From positions 186,001 through 250,000 of the forward strand of contig NZ_JAXQNN010000001.1 in NCBI RefSeq assembly GCF_034427455.1: DNA of 64,000 nucleotides. Direction: 5' to 3'. The stretch's first letter is position 1; every line of letters starts with the position of its first letter. The notes below the pieces were generated by a model. The model made no database searches. It was not told the origin of the DNA and saw only the letters and a program-made list of their open reading frames with translations. This DNA is from Jeotgalibacillus haloalkalitolerans (GTDB lineage: Bacteria > Bacillota > Bacilli > Bacillales > Jeotgalibacillaceae). Shown here one piece after another: positions 1 through 8,076 of this stretch. The position numbers and the translations under genes are program-made.

Positions 1-117
1 ATCCTCGGGATGTCAGACCGTATCCTTGTGATGCATGAGGGGAAAGTGACTGCAATCATGAACCGGGCTGATGCGGATCAGGAAAAAATTATGACAGCAG
101 CAACAGGAGGAGAGTAA
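1..117 (+). CDS. rbsA: Ribose ABC transporter ATP-binding protein RbsA, C-terminal fragment
   Basis: Only the last 38 codons are present, because the window begins inside the gene. The tail reads [16 protein letters not shown], the typical end of the second ATPase half of sugar ABC proteins (MSDRI.VM..G). The stop is one base before the TTG start of the permease gene, so translation is probably coupled. Assignment to RbsA rests on the tail and on the following rbsC and rbsB genes. The substrate could be another pentose or sugar of the same family, because only this fragment is visible. Confidence 0.8.
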   Translation: MLGMSDRILVMHEGKVTAIMNRADADQEKIMTAATGGE

Positions 118-118
118 A

Positions 119-1051
119 TTGAAAAACTCAGGTATTATCCAAAAAATCGGTCCTTTCCTTGGATTGTTACTGATCGTAGTCGTGCTATCCATTTTAAGTC
201 CGAACTTCCTTGACCTTAACAATATCCTGAATATTTTAAGACAGGTATCAATTAATGCATTAATTGCATTTGGGATGACATTTGTTATTTTGACTGGCGG
301 GATTGACCTGTCAGTAGGTTCGATGCTGGCACTTGGTGCAGCACTTACTGCAGGTGCGATGACATCAGGTTTTGATCCGATTCTGGCCATTTTAATCGGC
401 TTATTGATCGGAGCAGCAATGGGTGCCTTTAACGGGATTATTATCACAAAAGGTAAGGTTGCACCGTTTATTGCAACACTGGCAACCATGACCATTTACC
501 GCGGGCTGACGCTTGTGTATACAGAAGGTCGTCCGGTAACAGGATTGTCTGATGCATTTTCATTTCAGATGATTGGTAAAGGGTATATTTTCGGGATTCC
601 GTTCCCCGTCGTTACGATGTTTTTAGCTTTTGGTGTTCTATGGTTCATTTTAAAGAAAACGACATTTGGACGCGGTGTTTATTCAGTCGGCGGTAATGAA
701 GAGGCATCAAGACTTGCCGGGTTAAATGTAGACCGGATTAAAATCGGCGTCTATACGTTAACAGGTGTGCTGAGCGTGCTTGCGGGAATTATCCTCACAT
801 CCCGTTTGAACTCAGCTCAACCGACAGCCGGTACTGCATATGAACTAGATGCGATTGCTGCTGTTGTATTAGGCGGGACAAGTCTGACTGGCGGTCGCGG
901 ATGGATTGTCGGCACTTTAATCGGTGCACTGATCATCGGTGTCCTCAACAACGGACTTAATTTAATGAATGTATCTTCTTTTTATCAACAGGTGGTAAAA
1001 GGCGGCGTGATTCTGCTGGCAGTCCTGCTGGATCGGAAGAAAGCTGCTTAA
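119..1051 (+). CDS. rbsC: Ribose ABC transporter permease RbsC
   Basis: This is a hydrophobic 310-residue protein of the BPD_transp_2 family, the membrane channel that imports ribose together with RbsA and RbsB. The segments ILTGGIDLSVGSMLALGAA (about residues 58-76) and LGGTSLTGGRGWIVGTLIGA (about 252-271) are hallmarks of RbsC-type permeases, and the length matches the family (about 310-320). The start is TTG, one base after the rbsA stop, with the ribosome-binding site GGAGG inside the end of rbsA. It is the middle gene of an rbsA-rbsC-rbsB operon. Substrate specificity is inferred from family and order. Confidence 0.93.
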   Translation: MKNSGIIQKIGPFLGLLLIVVVLSILSPNFLDLNNILNILRQVSINALIAFGMTFVILTGGIDLSVGSMLALGAALTAGAMTSGFDPILAILIGLLIGAAMGAFNGIIITKGKVAPFIATLATMTIYRGLTLVYTEGRPVTGLSDAFSFQMIGKGYIFGIPFPVVTMFLAFGVLWFILKKTTFGRGVYSVGGNEEASRLAGLNVDRIKIGVYTLTGVLSVLAGIILTSRLNSAQPTAGTAYELDAIAAVVLGGTSLTGGRGWIVGTLIGALIIGVLNNGLNLMNVSSFYQQVVKGGVILLAVLLDRKKAA

Positions 1052-1084
1052 TTTATAAAACTATATCAAAAGGAGTGTTTGAAA

Positions 1085-2020
1085 TTGAAGAAAAGATTAT
1101 TTTTAACGTTGATGCTGATGATGTCACTGGTTTTGGCTGCATGTTCTCTGGATTCACCAGGCTCTGAAAGTGAAGATACAGGAAGCGATGAAGGTGGCAG
1201 TGAAGGAGCAGGCACAATTGGATTTTCTATTTCAACTTTAAACAACCCGTTCTTTGTGACACTTGCGGAAGGTGCAGAAGCACAGGCAGAAGAAGCTGGT
1301 ATGGATATTACAGTTGTCGATGCTCAGGATGACCCGGCAAAACAGGCCAGTGATATTGAAGACCTGATTCAGCAGGGAGTAGACATCATTCTTGTGAACC
1401 CAACCGATTCTGCAGCAGTTGCATCAGCGATTGAATCAGCGAACAATGCTGATATTCCGGTGATTACAGTAGACAGAAGCGCTGAAGGTGGAGAAGTGGT
1501 TACACATATTGCCTCTGATAACGTTGAAGGCGGACGTCTTGCAGGGAACTTTATTATCGAAGAGCTTGGCGGATCAGGTAATGTTGTAGAGCTTGAAGGG
1601 ATTTCAGGATCTTCAGCAGCACGTGAGCGTGGAGAAGGGTTCAACGAAGTGATTGCAGAAAGCGACATTGAAGTAGTTGCGAACCAGACAGCAAACTTTG
1701 ATCGTGCAGAAGGACTTTCTGTTATGGAAAACATCATTCAGAGCGGTGCGGAATTTGATGCAGTATTTGCCCACAATGATGAGATGGCACTTGGTGCTGT
1801 AGAAGCACTTGAAGCGGCAGGCATGTCAGATGTCATGGTAGTCGGCTTTGATGCGACAGATGACGCTGTGGCAGCTGTAGAAGCTGGTACAATGGCAGCA
1901 ACAGTCGCACAGAAGCCGGATGAAATCGGTATAAGTGCGATTGATACAGCACAGGCAGTACTTGATGGCGAGACGGTAGAAGAGTTTGTGCCGGTTGAGC
2001 TTGAGCTTGTGACGCAGTAA
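1085..2020 (+). CDS. rbsB: Ribose-binding lipoprotein RbsB
   Basis: This is the extracellular sugar-binding component of the ribose importer. The N-terminus has a lipoprotein signal with lipobox LAAC at about residue 20, followed by an acidic Ser/Gly/Glu linker and a periplasmic-binding type I fold. Typical RbsB segments are FSISTLNNPFFVTLAEGA, VVDAQDDPAKQASDIEDLI and FAHNDEMALGAVEAL. A TTG at 1085 sits nine bases after the AAAGGAG site and is preferred over an in-frame TTG at 1079, which is only three bases away. It is the last gene of the operon and is followed by a strong terminator. Family assignment is firm; ribose itself is inferred. Confidence 0.93.
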   Translation: MKKRLFLTLMLMMSLVLAACSLDSPGSESEDTGSDEGGSEGAGTIGFSISTLNNPFFVTLAEGAEAQAEEAGMDITVVDAQDDPAKQASDIEDLIQQGVDIILVNPTDSAAVASAIESANNADIPVITVDRSAEGGEVVTHIASDNVEGGRLAGNFIIEELGGSGNVVELEGISGSSAARERGEGFNEVIAESDIEVVANQTANFDRAEGLSVMENIIQSGAEFDAVFAHNDEMALGAVEALEAAGMSDVMVVGFDATDDAVAAVEAGTMAATVAQKPDEIGISAIDTAQAVLDGETVEEFVPVELELVTQ

Positions 2021-2028
2021 ATGATTTA

Positions 2029-2063
2029 AGCCCCTCACATTCTTTTAGATGTGAGGGGTTTTT
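2029..2063 (+). terminator. Intrinsic terminator of the rbs operon
   Basis: A perfect 10-bp stem (CCCCTCACAT paired with ATGTGAGGGG) with an 8-base loop is followed by TTTTT. It lies 10 bases after the rbsB stop. Confidence 0.93.
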
Positions 2064-2093
2064 GATACAGGGGGACGGAGGTTAGTGTATCAT
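2064..2093. repeat. REP-like element, half copy
   Basis: The segment has GATACA at the left, the core GGGGACGGAGGT, and TGTATC at the right. It matches the left half of the full palindromes at 19.0 and 24.5 kb and lacks the ACCTCCGTCCC right arm. It sits directly after the rbs terminator. Confidence 0.7.
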
Positions 2094-2185
2094 TATGGGG
2101 ATTTTATCCAATCGAATAAAGCATCAATTAAATTAACTATTGTATTCCCCCGTCAAATGGCTATAATAGGTAAAAACAAACGTCA

Positions 2186-2418
2186 ATGACAAAGAGAGTA
2201 GCTTGCTGTGGATGTGAAGCGAGCCGGGGATGGTGGGAGCCCGGTTGTGAAGCAGGGAGTGAAGCGCACTTTTGAGATGCAGGTCTGAAACAGGAGTAGG
2301 AGCTGCCGGGGAGAACCCCGTTATCAATTTGAGTGGTTGTGAAAACAATGAGAGTGGTACCGCGGACGAATCAGACGCCCGTCTCTTTTCCTGTATGGAG
2401 AAGAGATGGGCGTTTTTT
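2186..2418 (+). promoter_or_regulatory. T-box riboswitch, arginine-specific, upstream of argS
   Basis: This leader carries the canonical T-box sequence AGTGGTACCGCG (2352-2363), whose TGGT bulge would pair with an uncharged tRNA ending ACCA. Stem I is seen as CAAAG (near 2189) pairing with CTTTTG (2269-2274), followed by an AGTA loop-E motif and a distal CCGGG/CCCGG arm. The specifier position in the 3' side of the loop reads CGC (2265-2267) followed by A, an arginine codon, in agreement with the downstream gene. An intrinsic terminator (2374-2417) with a 17-bp near-perfect stem ends the leader. Binding of uncharged tRNA-Arg would favour the antiterminator and switch on argS. The specifier call depends on my manual fold. 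Confidence 0.93.
2374..2417 (+). terminator. T-box attenuator terminator
   Basis: ACGCCCGTCTCTTTTCC pairs with GGAGAAGAGATGGGCGT and is followed by TTTTTT. It overlaps the T-box sequence region so that antiterminator and terminator are mutually exclusive. Confidence 0.92.
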
Positions 2419-2437
2419 ATTTGGAGGAGGAATGTTG

Positions 2438-4126
2438 ATGGACTATCAATCGTTATTTGCAGAAGCTTTATATCAGCAGCTGAGAGATCAGCTGGATCAG
2501 GAAAAGGTGTATCAGCTGATTGAAAAGCCGAAATTTACGGAGATGGGTGATTTTGCTTTTCCATGCTTTGAGCTTGCGAAGATTTTTCGGAAGGCACCAA
2601 ACCAGATCGCCAGTGACCTTGCTGAAAAGCTTGAGCTGCCGCCTCTTTTTGAAAAGGTGGAAGCGGTTGGCGGATATGTAAATGTCTTTTTAGATCAGAC
2701 GGAAGTTTCGGGTTCAGTGGTTGCTGAAGTGATTCAAGCGAAAGATCATTATGGCACGATGAATCATGGAAATGGGGAAGTCATTACGATCGATTTCTCC
2801 TCGCCGAATATTGCAAAACCCTTTTCCATGGGACACCTGCGTTCAACTGTCATTGGTCACTCGCTTGCCCGGATTGCGGAGAAAAATGGATTTGAAGTTG
2901 TACGAATTAACCATTTGGGTGACTGGGGTACGCAGTTTGGCAAGCTGATTGCTGCCTACAAGCTTTGGGGAAATGAAGAGAAGATTCGTGAAAAGCCGAT
3001 TAAGGAGCTGCTGAAGCTGTATGTTCAGTTTCATGATGAGGCGGAACGTGATCCATCTCTCATTGATGAGGGGCGGCTGTGGTTCAAGCGGCTTGAGGAT
3101 GGTGACCAGGAGGCGCACGCTCTGTGGGAATGGTTCAGAGATGAATCGCTGAAGGAGTTTAACAGTATTTACGAGCTGCTTGGTGTCACGTTTGATTCAA
3201 CGCAGGGGGAGGCTTTTTATAACGATAAGATGGACCGGGTTGTGCAGCTGCTTGAGGAGAAAAAGCTTTTAGAGGAGTCTGACGGTGCGCTTGTGGTGCA
3301 GACAGCTGAGGGAATGCCGCCGTGTCTCATTAAAAAGAAGGACGGTACAACGCTTTACGCGACGCGCGATCTGGCAGCGGCGATTTATCGTCACGAGATT
3401 TATGGATCGGAGCGGTCATTATATGTGGTTGGCAATGAGCAGACGCTGCATTTTAAACAGCTGTTTCTCGTTCTTGAAAAGATGGGCTATGAGTGGAGTC
3501 AGGGGTTGAAGCATGTTCCGTTTGGCATGATGCTGAAGGATGGCAAGAAGATGTCGACGCGGAAAGGAAAAGTCGTGCTGCTTGAGGAAGTGCTGAAGGA
3601 AGCGGTAAGTCTGGCGCAGCAGAATATTGCAGATAAAAATCCTTCCCTTCCTGATCAGGAGCGGGTTGCACATCAGGTCGGGACGGGTGCTGTTATCTTT
3701 CATGACTTGAAGAATCACCGTTTAAACGATGTGGAATTTTCGCTGGATGCCATGCTGAAGTTTGAAGGAGAGACAGGTCCTTATGTTCAGTACACGCATG
3801 CGCGTGCGTCTTCCATTCTCAGAAAAGCTTCATATCGCGTAAATGCTGCCCAGCTGATGTTCTCAGATGACACTGCATGGGCTGTGGTCAAATGTCTGAT
3901 GGGCTTCCCGGAAGCTGTGACGCGTGCATTTGAAGGGAATGACCCTTCACAGATTGCGAAATATGTACTTGAACTGGCAAAGTCGTTTAATCAGTACTAC
4001 GGAAACGTGCGGATTCTGGATGCGGTTGAGGGAAGACAGGAGAAGCTGTCGCTGGTTCATGCTGTACAGATTGTCTTAAAAGAAGGTATGTATTTACTTG
4101 GGCTGGAGGCACCTGAAGAGATGTAA
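2438..4126 (+). CDS. argS: Arginyl-tRNA synthetase
   Basis: This class I synthetase charges tRNA-Arg with arginine in the cytoplasm. The 562-residue length matches Bacillus ArgS. An N-terminal Arg_tRNA_synt_N (additional) domain is followed by the HIGH-type signature SSPNIAKPFSMGHLRST (about residues 119-135) and the KMSK-type segment KKMSTRKGKV (about 367-376). The DALR anticodon-binding domain occupies the C-terminus, with FEGETGPYVQYTHARASSI just before it. The ATG at 2438 lies seven bases after GGAGGAGG; the ATG at 2432 is too close to that site. The gene is controlled by the arginine T-box. No unusual residues were seen. Confidence 0.96.
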   Translation: MDYQSLFAEALYQQLRDQLDQEKVYQLIEKPKFTEMGDFAFPCFELAKIFRKAPNQIASDLAEKLELPPLFEKVEAVGGYVNVFLDQTEVSGSVVAEVIQAKDHYGTMNHGNGEVITIDFSSPNIAKPFSMGHLRSTVIGHSLARIAEKNGFEVVRINHLGDWGTQFGKLIAAYKLWGNEEKIREKPIKELLKLYVQFHDEAERDPSLIDEGRLWFKRLEDGDQEAHALWEWFRDESLKEFNSIYELLGVTFDSTQGEAFYNDKMDRVVQLLEEKKLLEESDGALVVQTAEGMPPCLIKKKDGTTLYATRDLAAAIYRHEIYGSERSLYVVGNEQTLHFKQLFLVLEKMGYEWSQGLKHVPFGMMLKDGKKMSTRKGKVVLLEEVLKEAVSLAQQNIADKNPSLPDQERVAHQVGTGAVIFHDLKNHRLNDVEFSLDAMLKFEGETGPYVQYTHARASSILRKASYRVNAAQLMFSDDTAWAVVKCLMGFPEAVTRAFEGNDPSQIAKYVLELAKSFNQYYGNVRILDAVEGRQEKLSLVHAVQIVLKEGMYLLGLEAPEEM

Positions 4127-4203
4127 AAGGATTCAAATATGCGAAACAGCGGCAGACTGATTATAATAATCAGTGTAAAAGTTTGAGCTATAGGAGGATC
4201 CAT

Positions 4204-4776
4204 ATGTGGAACAATTATCAGTGGATGAACAAGCCGCAGAAAATCGAAGAGCAGAATGACAGACTTATTTTTCACACGCAGGGAGACACTGACTTCTGGA
4301 GAAATACACACTATCAGTTCAACCGGATGACTGGACATGCTTTACTTAAACGAATTCCGTCAGAAGAGTTCCGCTGCACCGGCTCATTCAAGGTGAAACC
4401 TGAACATACTTTTGATCAGGCCGGGATTCTGATTTATGTGGATGAGGATAACTGGATGAAATGTTCAGTTGAATATATTCCAGAAGGACCTTCTCACCTT
4501 GGGGCCGTTGTGACCTCACATGCCTACTCAGACTGGTCTACACAGAATTTTTCAAACGAACGGATTGGTGAAGAAATGACGTTTGAAATCATTTATCAAT
4601 CGAATGATGTTGAGATTTATTTTATTGATCAGGAAGGAAACCGTGAACAGATCAGGATCGGTCGTCTTCATAACCCGAATGGTGTGGAAGAGATTAAAAT
4701 TGGTCCTTATGCCTGCAGCCCCAATGAGCTCGATCAGGGGTTTGAGGTGGAAGTGACGAAGTGGGAAATAGGATAA
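4204..4776 (+). CDS. DUF1349 domain protein, concanavalin A-like fold
   Basis: This cytoplasmic 190-residue protein matches the DUF1349 family, which has a concanavalin A-like beta sandwich and is sometimes labelled a regulator of enolase. Visible family features are the early FHTQGDTDFWRNTHY segment, FDQAGILIYVDEDNWMKCSVEYI in the middle, and IGPYACSPNELDQGFEVEV near the end. There is no signal peptide. The ATG follows GGAGG by about eight bases. It is monocistronic and ends at a hairpin shared with the converging lipoprotein gene. The biological role of the family is not established, so no function is assigned. Confidence 0.8.
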   Translation: MWNNYQWMNKPQKIEEQNDRLIFHTQGDTDFWRNTHYQFNRMTGHALLKRIPSEEFRCTGSFKVKPEHTFDQAGILIYVDEDNWMKCSVEYIPEGPSHLGAVVTSHAYSDWSTQNFSNERIGEEMTFEIIYQSNDVEIYFIDQEGNREQIRIGRLHNPNGVEEIKIGPYACSPNELDQGFEVEVTKWEIG

Positions 4777-4807
4777 AAAACAGAGCCGGCAAGCGCTCTG
4801 TTTTTTT
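4774..4807. terminator. Terminator between converging genes
   Basis: CAGAGC pairs with GCTCTG around a short loop. A-tract on the left and T7 on the right let it work in both directions. Confidence 0.8.
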
Positions 4808-4813
4808 AACTTC

Positions 4814-5113
4814 TTACTCTTTTACATCAATCACATCATTAAACAGATTCGGACCGTCTGTCTGCACAATCTTATGACGGTTCGTGTCTTTCACAAAAAT
4901 GCTTTTGTACTGAACCTCGCCGTTATCCTCTTTAAAAATAATCACACGTTCACCAGGACCGTCTTCCGCAATTTCAGTTGAATAGTTATCTGTATCTACA
5001 TACTCAGCCAGATTTTCGTATTCCGGGAAAGTAGTCAGATCAATATGATCAGCCGTTCTGCTACAGCCTGCAATGATCATGATACTGAATGCTGCTAACA
5101 ATATTTTTCTCAT
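4814..5113 (-). CDS. Small lipoprotein of unknown function
   Basis: This 99-residue protein starts MRKILLAAFSIMIIAGCSR, a lipoprotein signal with lipobox IAGC (cysteine 17), so it is probably anchored to the outer face of the membrane. The mature part is acidic and contains a likely small beta domain (ERVIIFKEDNGEVQYKSIFV). I do not recognise the family. The start is supported by AAAGGAG eight bases upstream. It faces the DUF1349 gene and shares a terminator with it. No partner is evident. Confidence 0.7.
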   Translation of the reverse strand: MRKILLAAFSIMIIAGCSRTADHIDLTTFPEYENLAEYVDTDNYSTEIAEDGPGERVIIFKEDNGEVQYKSIFVKDTNRHKIVQTDGPNLFNDVIDVKE

Positions 5114-5205
5114 TGTCTCTCTCCTTTAATTCTTCTCACTGTGTATATTACTCCTTTTATATAAGAGTAAAGTAAGAAGAAAATGAGAATTTGATGAGAA
5201 AAAGT

Positions 5206-6021
5206 CTACCAGATGTAAGTATAATAATCCTGTGCATGATAGACCTCAAACCCGCAGGATTCATAAAGCTTCAAAGGACCTTTATTTTCAGCCTCCACTT
5301 CAAGATGAATCTCGCGTCCTTCCCCTTGAAGCTGATGAAGCACGCTTAATAACGCATTCCTGCCAATGCCCTTTCCTCTTAGTTCTTGAGACACCACAAA
5401 ACCGTAAATCCAGTAATGCTCATTCATGAAATGAATTCTGAGCTTACCGGCAGGCTGACCTTCCCATTCAATGATATAGGAAATGGTTAAATCATCTGCA
5501 ACCTCTCCATCAAAGAACTGTTCGACTTCTTCCCGCGGGATTGAAAAGCCGTCTGCGTCCAGGTCAATCTGAAATGCCCGGTCAGCTGACTGTGCTTTAC
5601 GCAAATTGAGCTTTTCAGATGTTGCAGGCAACTCTTTTTGATCCCACTTCATTTGGTATTCAGTCATTTTGTAAGTGGCATCAGTTTTTTTGATAAATGC
5701 CTGCCCGGAAGCTGATGAAGCTGGTGTATTCAGTAAAACAGTTTTATATCCTCCTTCACTTATAAAGTGGAGCGCTTCTTTAAAAAGTGCTGTGAAAATC
5801 CCCTGTCTTCTGAAATCAGGATGAACCATCCCGCAAACTTCAGCAGTCACACCAAAATCATATACGCCAAGGAATCCGGTAAGCTTTCCATTTTCGGTAT
5901 GCTGAAAGATCTTTACACCCTGACCGCTTTCAAGGGTATTTTCATTCAGCTTCAGCTGGATACGGTCGAATTGCTCGCATATTGTTTTAAGTGCTGTGAT
6001 TTTTTCGAGTGATTCTGACAT
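5206..6021 (-). CDS. GNAT family N-acetyltransferase with two GNAT domains
   Basis: This 271-residue protein appears to hold two tandem acetyl-CoA-dependent acetyltransferase folds. The first half includes GVTAEVCGMVHPDFRRQGIF (about 77-96), with the RRQGIF acetyl-CoA loop. The second includes YGFVVSQELRGKGIGRNAL (about 205-223), with the QELRGKGIG loop, and ends with ENKGPLKLYESCGFEV, a typical GNAT C-terminal strand. The substrate cannot be told from sequence. The ATG follows AAGGGATC. It stands alone between a lipoprotein gene and a divergent DIP1984 gene. Confidence 0.85.
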   Translation of the reverse strand: MSESLEKITALKTICEQFDRIQLKLNENTLESGQGVKIFQHTENGKLTGFLGVYDFGVTAEVCGMVHPDFRRQGIFTALFKEALHFISEGGYKTVLLNTPASSASGQAFIKKTDATYKMTEYQMKWDQKELPATSEKLNLRKAQSADRAFQIDLDADGFSIPREEVEQFFDGEVADDLTISYIIEWEGQPAGKLRIHFMNEHYWIYGFVVSQELRGKGIGRNALLSVLHQLQGEGREIHLEVEAENKGPLKLYESCGFEVYHAQDYYTYIW

Positions 6022-6161
6022 GTGATCCCTTCTTTTCTAAAAAAATATTGTATGGGGATATTTTATAATATTTTGAAAAACAGCGGGTGTGTTTTTGTAC
6101 ATGCAGAGGGCTTAATGCTAAAATAAGGGAATACATAATCGATGCTGAAGGAGAGATTCCA

Positions 6162-6620
6162 ATGAAACTGGCAGAAGCACTCATTACCCGTGCAGATTAT
6201 CAGAAGAGAATTGAGCAATTAAGACATCGGCTGATCCAGAATGCAAGAGTGCAGGAGGGTGAAGAACCAAATGAAGATCCGAAAGAGTTGCAAAATGAGC
6301 TTGAGCAGATTCTGAAACAGCTGAAAACGCTCATTCAGGATATCAACCGGACTAATTTGCAAACACCATTTGACGATAAACGTTCACTGGCTGATGCGTT
6401 AACGGAACGTGAGCTGATTGGACAGGAACGGCGCATTTTCAGTGAGCTTGCTGAGCAGGCTTCCGTGCGTCATGACCGTTATTCACGTTCAGAAATCAAA
6501 TCGGTTTCTACCATCAATGTGAAGGAAACGCAGAAGCGCGTTGATGATCTTTCTCAGGAATACCGTAAGCTTGATACGAAAATTCAGGAGCTGAACTGGC
6601 TGACTGAATGTATTAAGTAA
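6162..6620 (+). CDS. DIP1984 family (septicolysin-like) protein
   Basis: This 152-residue, strongly helical protein matches the DIP1984 family. Characteristic segments are MKLAEALITRADYQKRIEQL at the N-terminus, ARVQEGEEPNEDPKEL (about 27-42), DINRTN and RYSRSEIKSV (about 106-115). Long coiled-coil-like helices make up most of the chain. Although the name septicolysin is attached to the family, no toxin activity can be read from the sequence and the function is not known to me. The ATG follows AAGGAGAG. A tRNA-like non-coding stretch follows directly, which may be functionally linked. Confidence 0.85.
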   Translation: MKLAEALITRADYQKRIEQLRHRLIQNARVQEGEEPNEDPKELQNELEQILKQLKTLIQDINRTNLQTPFDDKRSLADALTERELIGQERRIFSELAEQASVRHDRYSRSEIKSVSTINVKETQKRVDDLSQEYRKLDTKIQELNWLTECIK

Positions 6621-6639
6621 CTGTAAGCAGGTAGCGGTT

Positions 6640-6755
6640 GAAAAGGCGAGTACCAACCCACCAATGGGCAAATTGGAAGCTTATTTTAATGGTACGGGTT
6701 CAGGGGCAGCCCTAATGGTTCGAGTCCTGTCTGACAATTCAAGCCCAGTACATTT
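6640..6755 (+). ncRNA. Candidate tRNA-like small RNA (possibly Y RNA-like)
   Basis: The 250 bases after the DIP1984 gene hold GGTTCGAGTCC (6718-6728), which equals the consensus of a tRNA T-arm loop, but no complete tRNA can be folded. TGGGC (6665-6669) can pair with GCCCA (6743-6747) and ATTG (6672-6675) with CAAT (6735-6738), closing a domain that contains a small AGGG/CCCT hairpin and the T-loop motif. This resembles the tRNA-mimic domain of bacterial Y RNA-like (YrlA) RNAs. No Rsr/Ro60 or RtcB gene is in the window. The call is inference from motif and hand folding. Confidence 0.3.
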
Positions 6756-6829
6756 CACATGAGGACAATGACACTATACATTTCACTACCAGGTACTGAT
6801 TTTCATATCGTGAGGGTGGGTATGGGGAG

Positions 6830-6862
6830 AAAAACTTCCGGCATGATGCCGGAAGTTTTTCA
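6830..6862. terminator. Intrinsic terminator, bidirectional
   Basis: AAAACTTCCGGCAT is complementary to ATGCCGGAAGTTTT and flanked by A and T tracts. It can end the candidate RNA on the plus strand and the GGDEF gene on the minus strand. Confidence 0.9.
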
Positions 6863-6872
6863 ATTTTTACTG

Positions 6873-7976
6873 TTATGGACGTGCTGTATGCATATTCTCA
6901 GCGGGCGAATGGCATACTCTGTTTCTGCCTGTCTGCTTTGCCTTATATAGTGCATGATCAGCATCTTTTAATAATAGCTTGGGCAGTCTGGTCGTTTCGT
7001 GATAGGAAGCAAGTCCAATGGAAACAGTCACCATAATTACTTCACCGGTTGATAGTTTGAATGGATGCTGTTCCACCTGTCTGCGCACCCGCTCGCTAAT
7101 CTCCCGGGCTTTTTTAAATGAGCAATCGAGTAAGATCACAGTGAATTCTTCCCCGCCATTGCGGCTGACAATGTCAAACGAGCGCACAGTCTGCTTCAGC
7201 ACATTGCTCAGCTCAATTAGCACAAGGTCTCCTTCATTGTGACCATATGTATCATTTACCTGCTTAAAATGGTCAATATCAATAAAAAGTAAAGAGAGCT
7301 GTTCCTGTTTTTTCTCAGCCTGCATACAGAGGCTGTTAAATACCTGATCGAATTGACGAACATTATTTAAGCCGGTCAATCCGTCCGTTTTTGCCTCAAG
7401 TTTAAAACGATTCATCAGCTTTTGGCTATCTCTGATATACTCTACAGTTGAAAATGAAACGAATCCTGCGGTATACGAGATAGACCAGTAGATAGAAATC
7501 AGCATCGGCAGGATACTCAGATCATTGAGCAGATAAACGACAACGATTGTAAAAATAACATTAGAGACAGTTAGTGACAGAAAGATTTTCATGCGTTTAC
7601 TGAAGCGGCTGTTAAATATCAGCAGTGCCGACGCTGTAATTGCTACAATTAATAGTGAAGCAGCGACAGATGAAAGGTTGAATCCAATCATAAAGCGCCC
7701 TGCAATCACAAGTAGCATCGCGGTAACTGCTGGTATGCTGCCCCCATAAAAAGCAACAAGCAGAATGGGAATATGCCTGAGATCAATAATCGTTGAACCA
7801 AAATTCATGCTATATTGCATCAGTATATTACTTAACACGCCGGCTAACAGCCCGGCGACCACTTTTCTTCTGACAGAGGACTCACGCACTAATGGTGATG
7901 ACTGGGTAACTTGTGTATATAGAAACAATGATGTAATTAAAATTGTAAAATTAGAAAACAGTTCCTTAATCATCAT
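6873..7976 (-). CDS. Membrane diguanylate cyclase with 5TMR-LYT sensor and GGDEF domain (DgcJ/YhcK-like)
   Basis: This 367-residue protein probably makes c-di-GMP from two GTP at the membrane. The N-terminal half (about 1-190) has several transmembrane helices of the 5TMR-LYT type, including the DLRHIPILLVAFYGG segment typical of LytS/YhcK sensors. The C-terminal GGDEF domain carries an intact GGEEF signature at residues 274-278. An RxxD product-inhibition site (R265, D268) sits at the usual spacing before it. LLFIDIDHFKQVNDTYGHNEGD is the expected magnesium/substrate segment. The nearest relative I know is B. subtilis YhcK/DgcJ. A cupin-HD-GYP protein at 38.3 kb may be a matching phosphodiesterase. 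Confidence 0.92.
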   Translation of the reverse strand: MMIKELFSNFTILITSLFLYTQVTQSSPLVRESSVRRKVVAGLLAGVLSNILMQYSMNFGSTIIDLRHIPILLVAFYGGSIPAVTAMLLVIAGRFMIGFNLSSVAASLLIVAITASALLIFNSRFSKRMKIFLSLTVSNVIFTIVVVYLLNDLSILPMLISIYWSISYTAGFVSFSTVEYIRDSQKLMNRFKLEAKTDGLTGLNNVRQFDQVFNSLCMQAEKKQEQLSLLFIDIDHFKQVNDTYGHNEGDLVLIELSNVLKQTVRSFDIVSRNGGEEFTVILLDCSFKKAREISERVRRQVEQHPFKLSTGEVIMVTVSIGLASYHETTRLPKLLLKDADHALYKAKQTGRNRVCHSPAENMHTARP

Positions 7977-8076
7977 TTTGTCCTCCGTTTATAAGACATA
8001 ATACCTACATAATTTAAATATAACCGAGATCGCATTACAGTGCTATATAAAAGTACGTATTTTAGGGGTGATTCAT

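Noticed and set aside
2333-2437. N-terminal extension of ArgS into the T-box leader
   Set aside because: The extension would run through the T-box and its terminator and has no ribosome site; GGAGGAGG is placed just before 2438.
6700-6730. A normal tRNA gene
   Set aside because: Only the T-loop motif is canonical; acceptor, D and anticodon arms of standard size cannot be folded around it.
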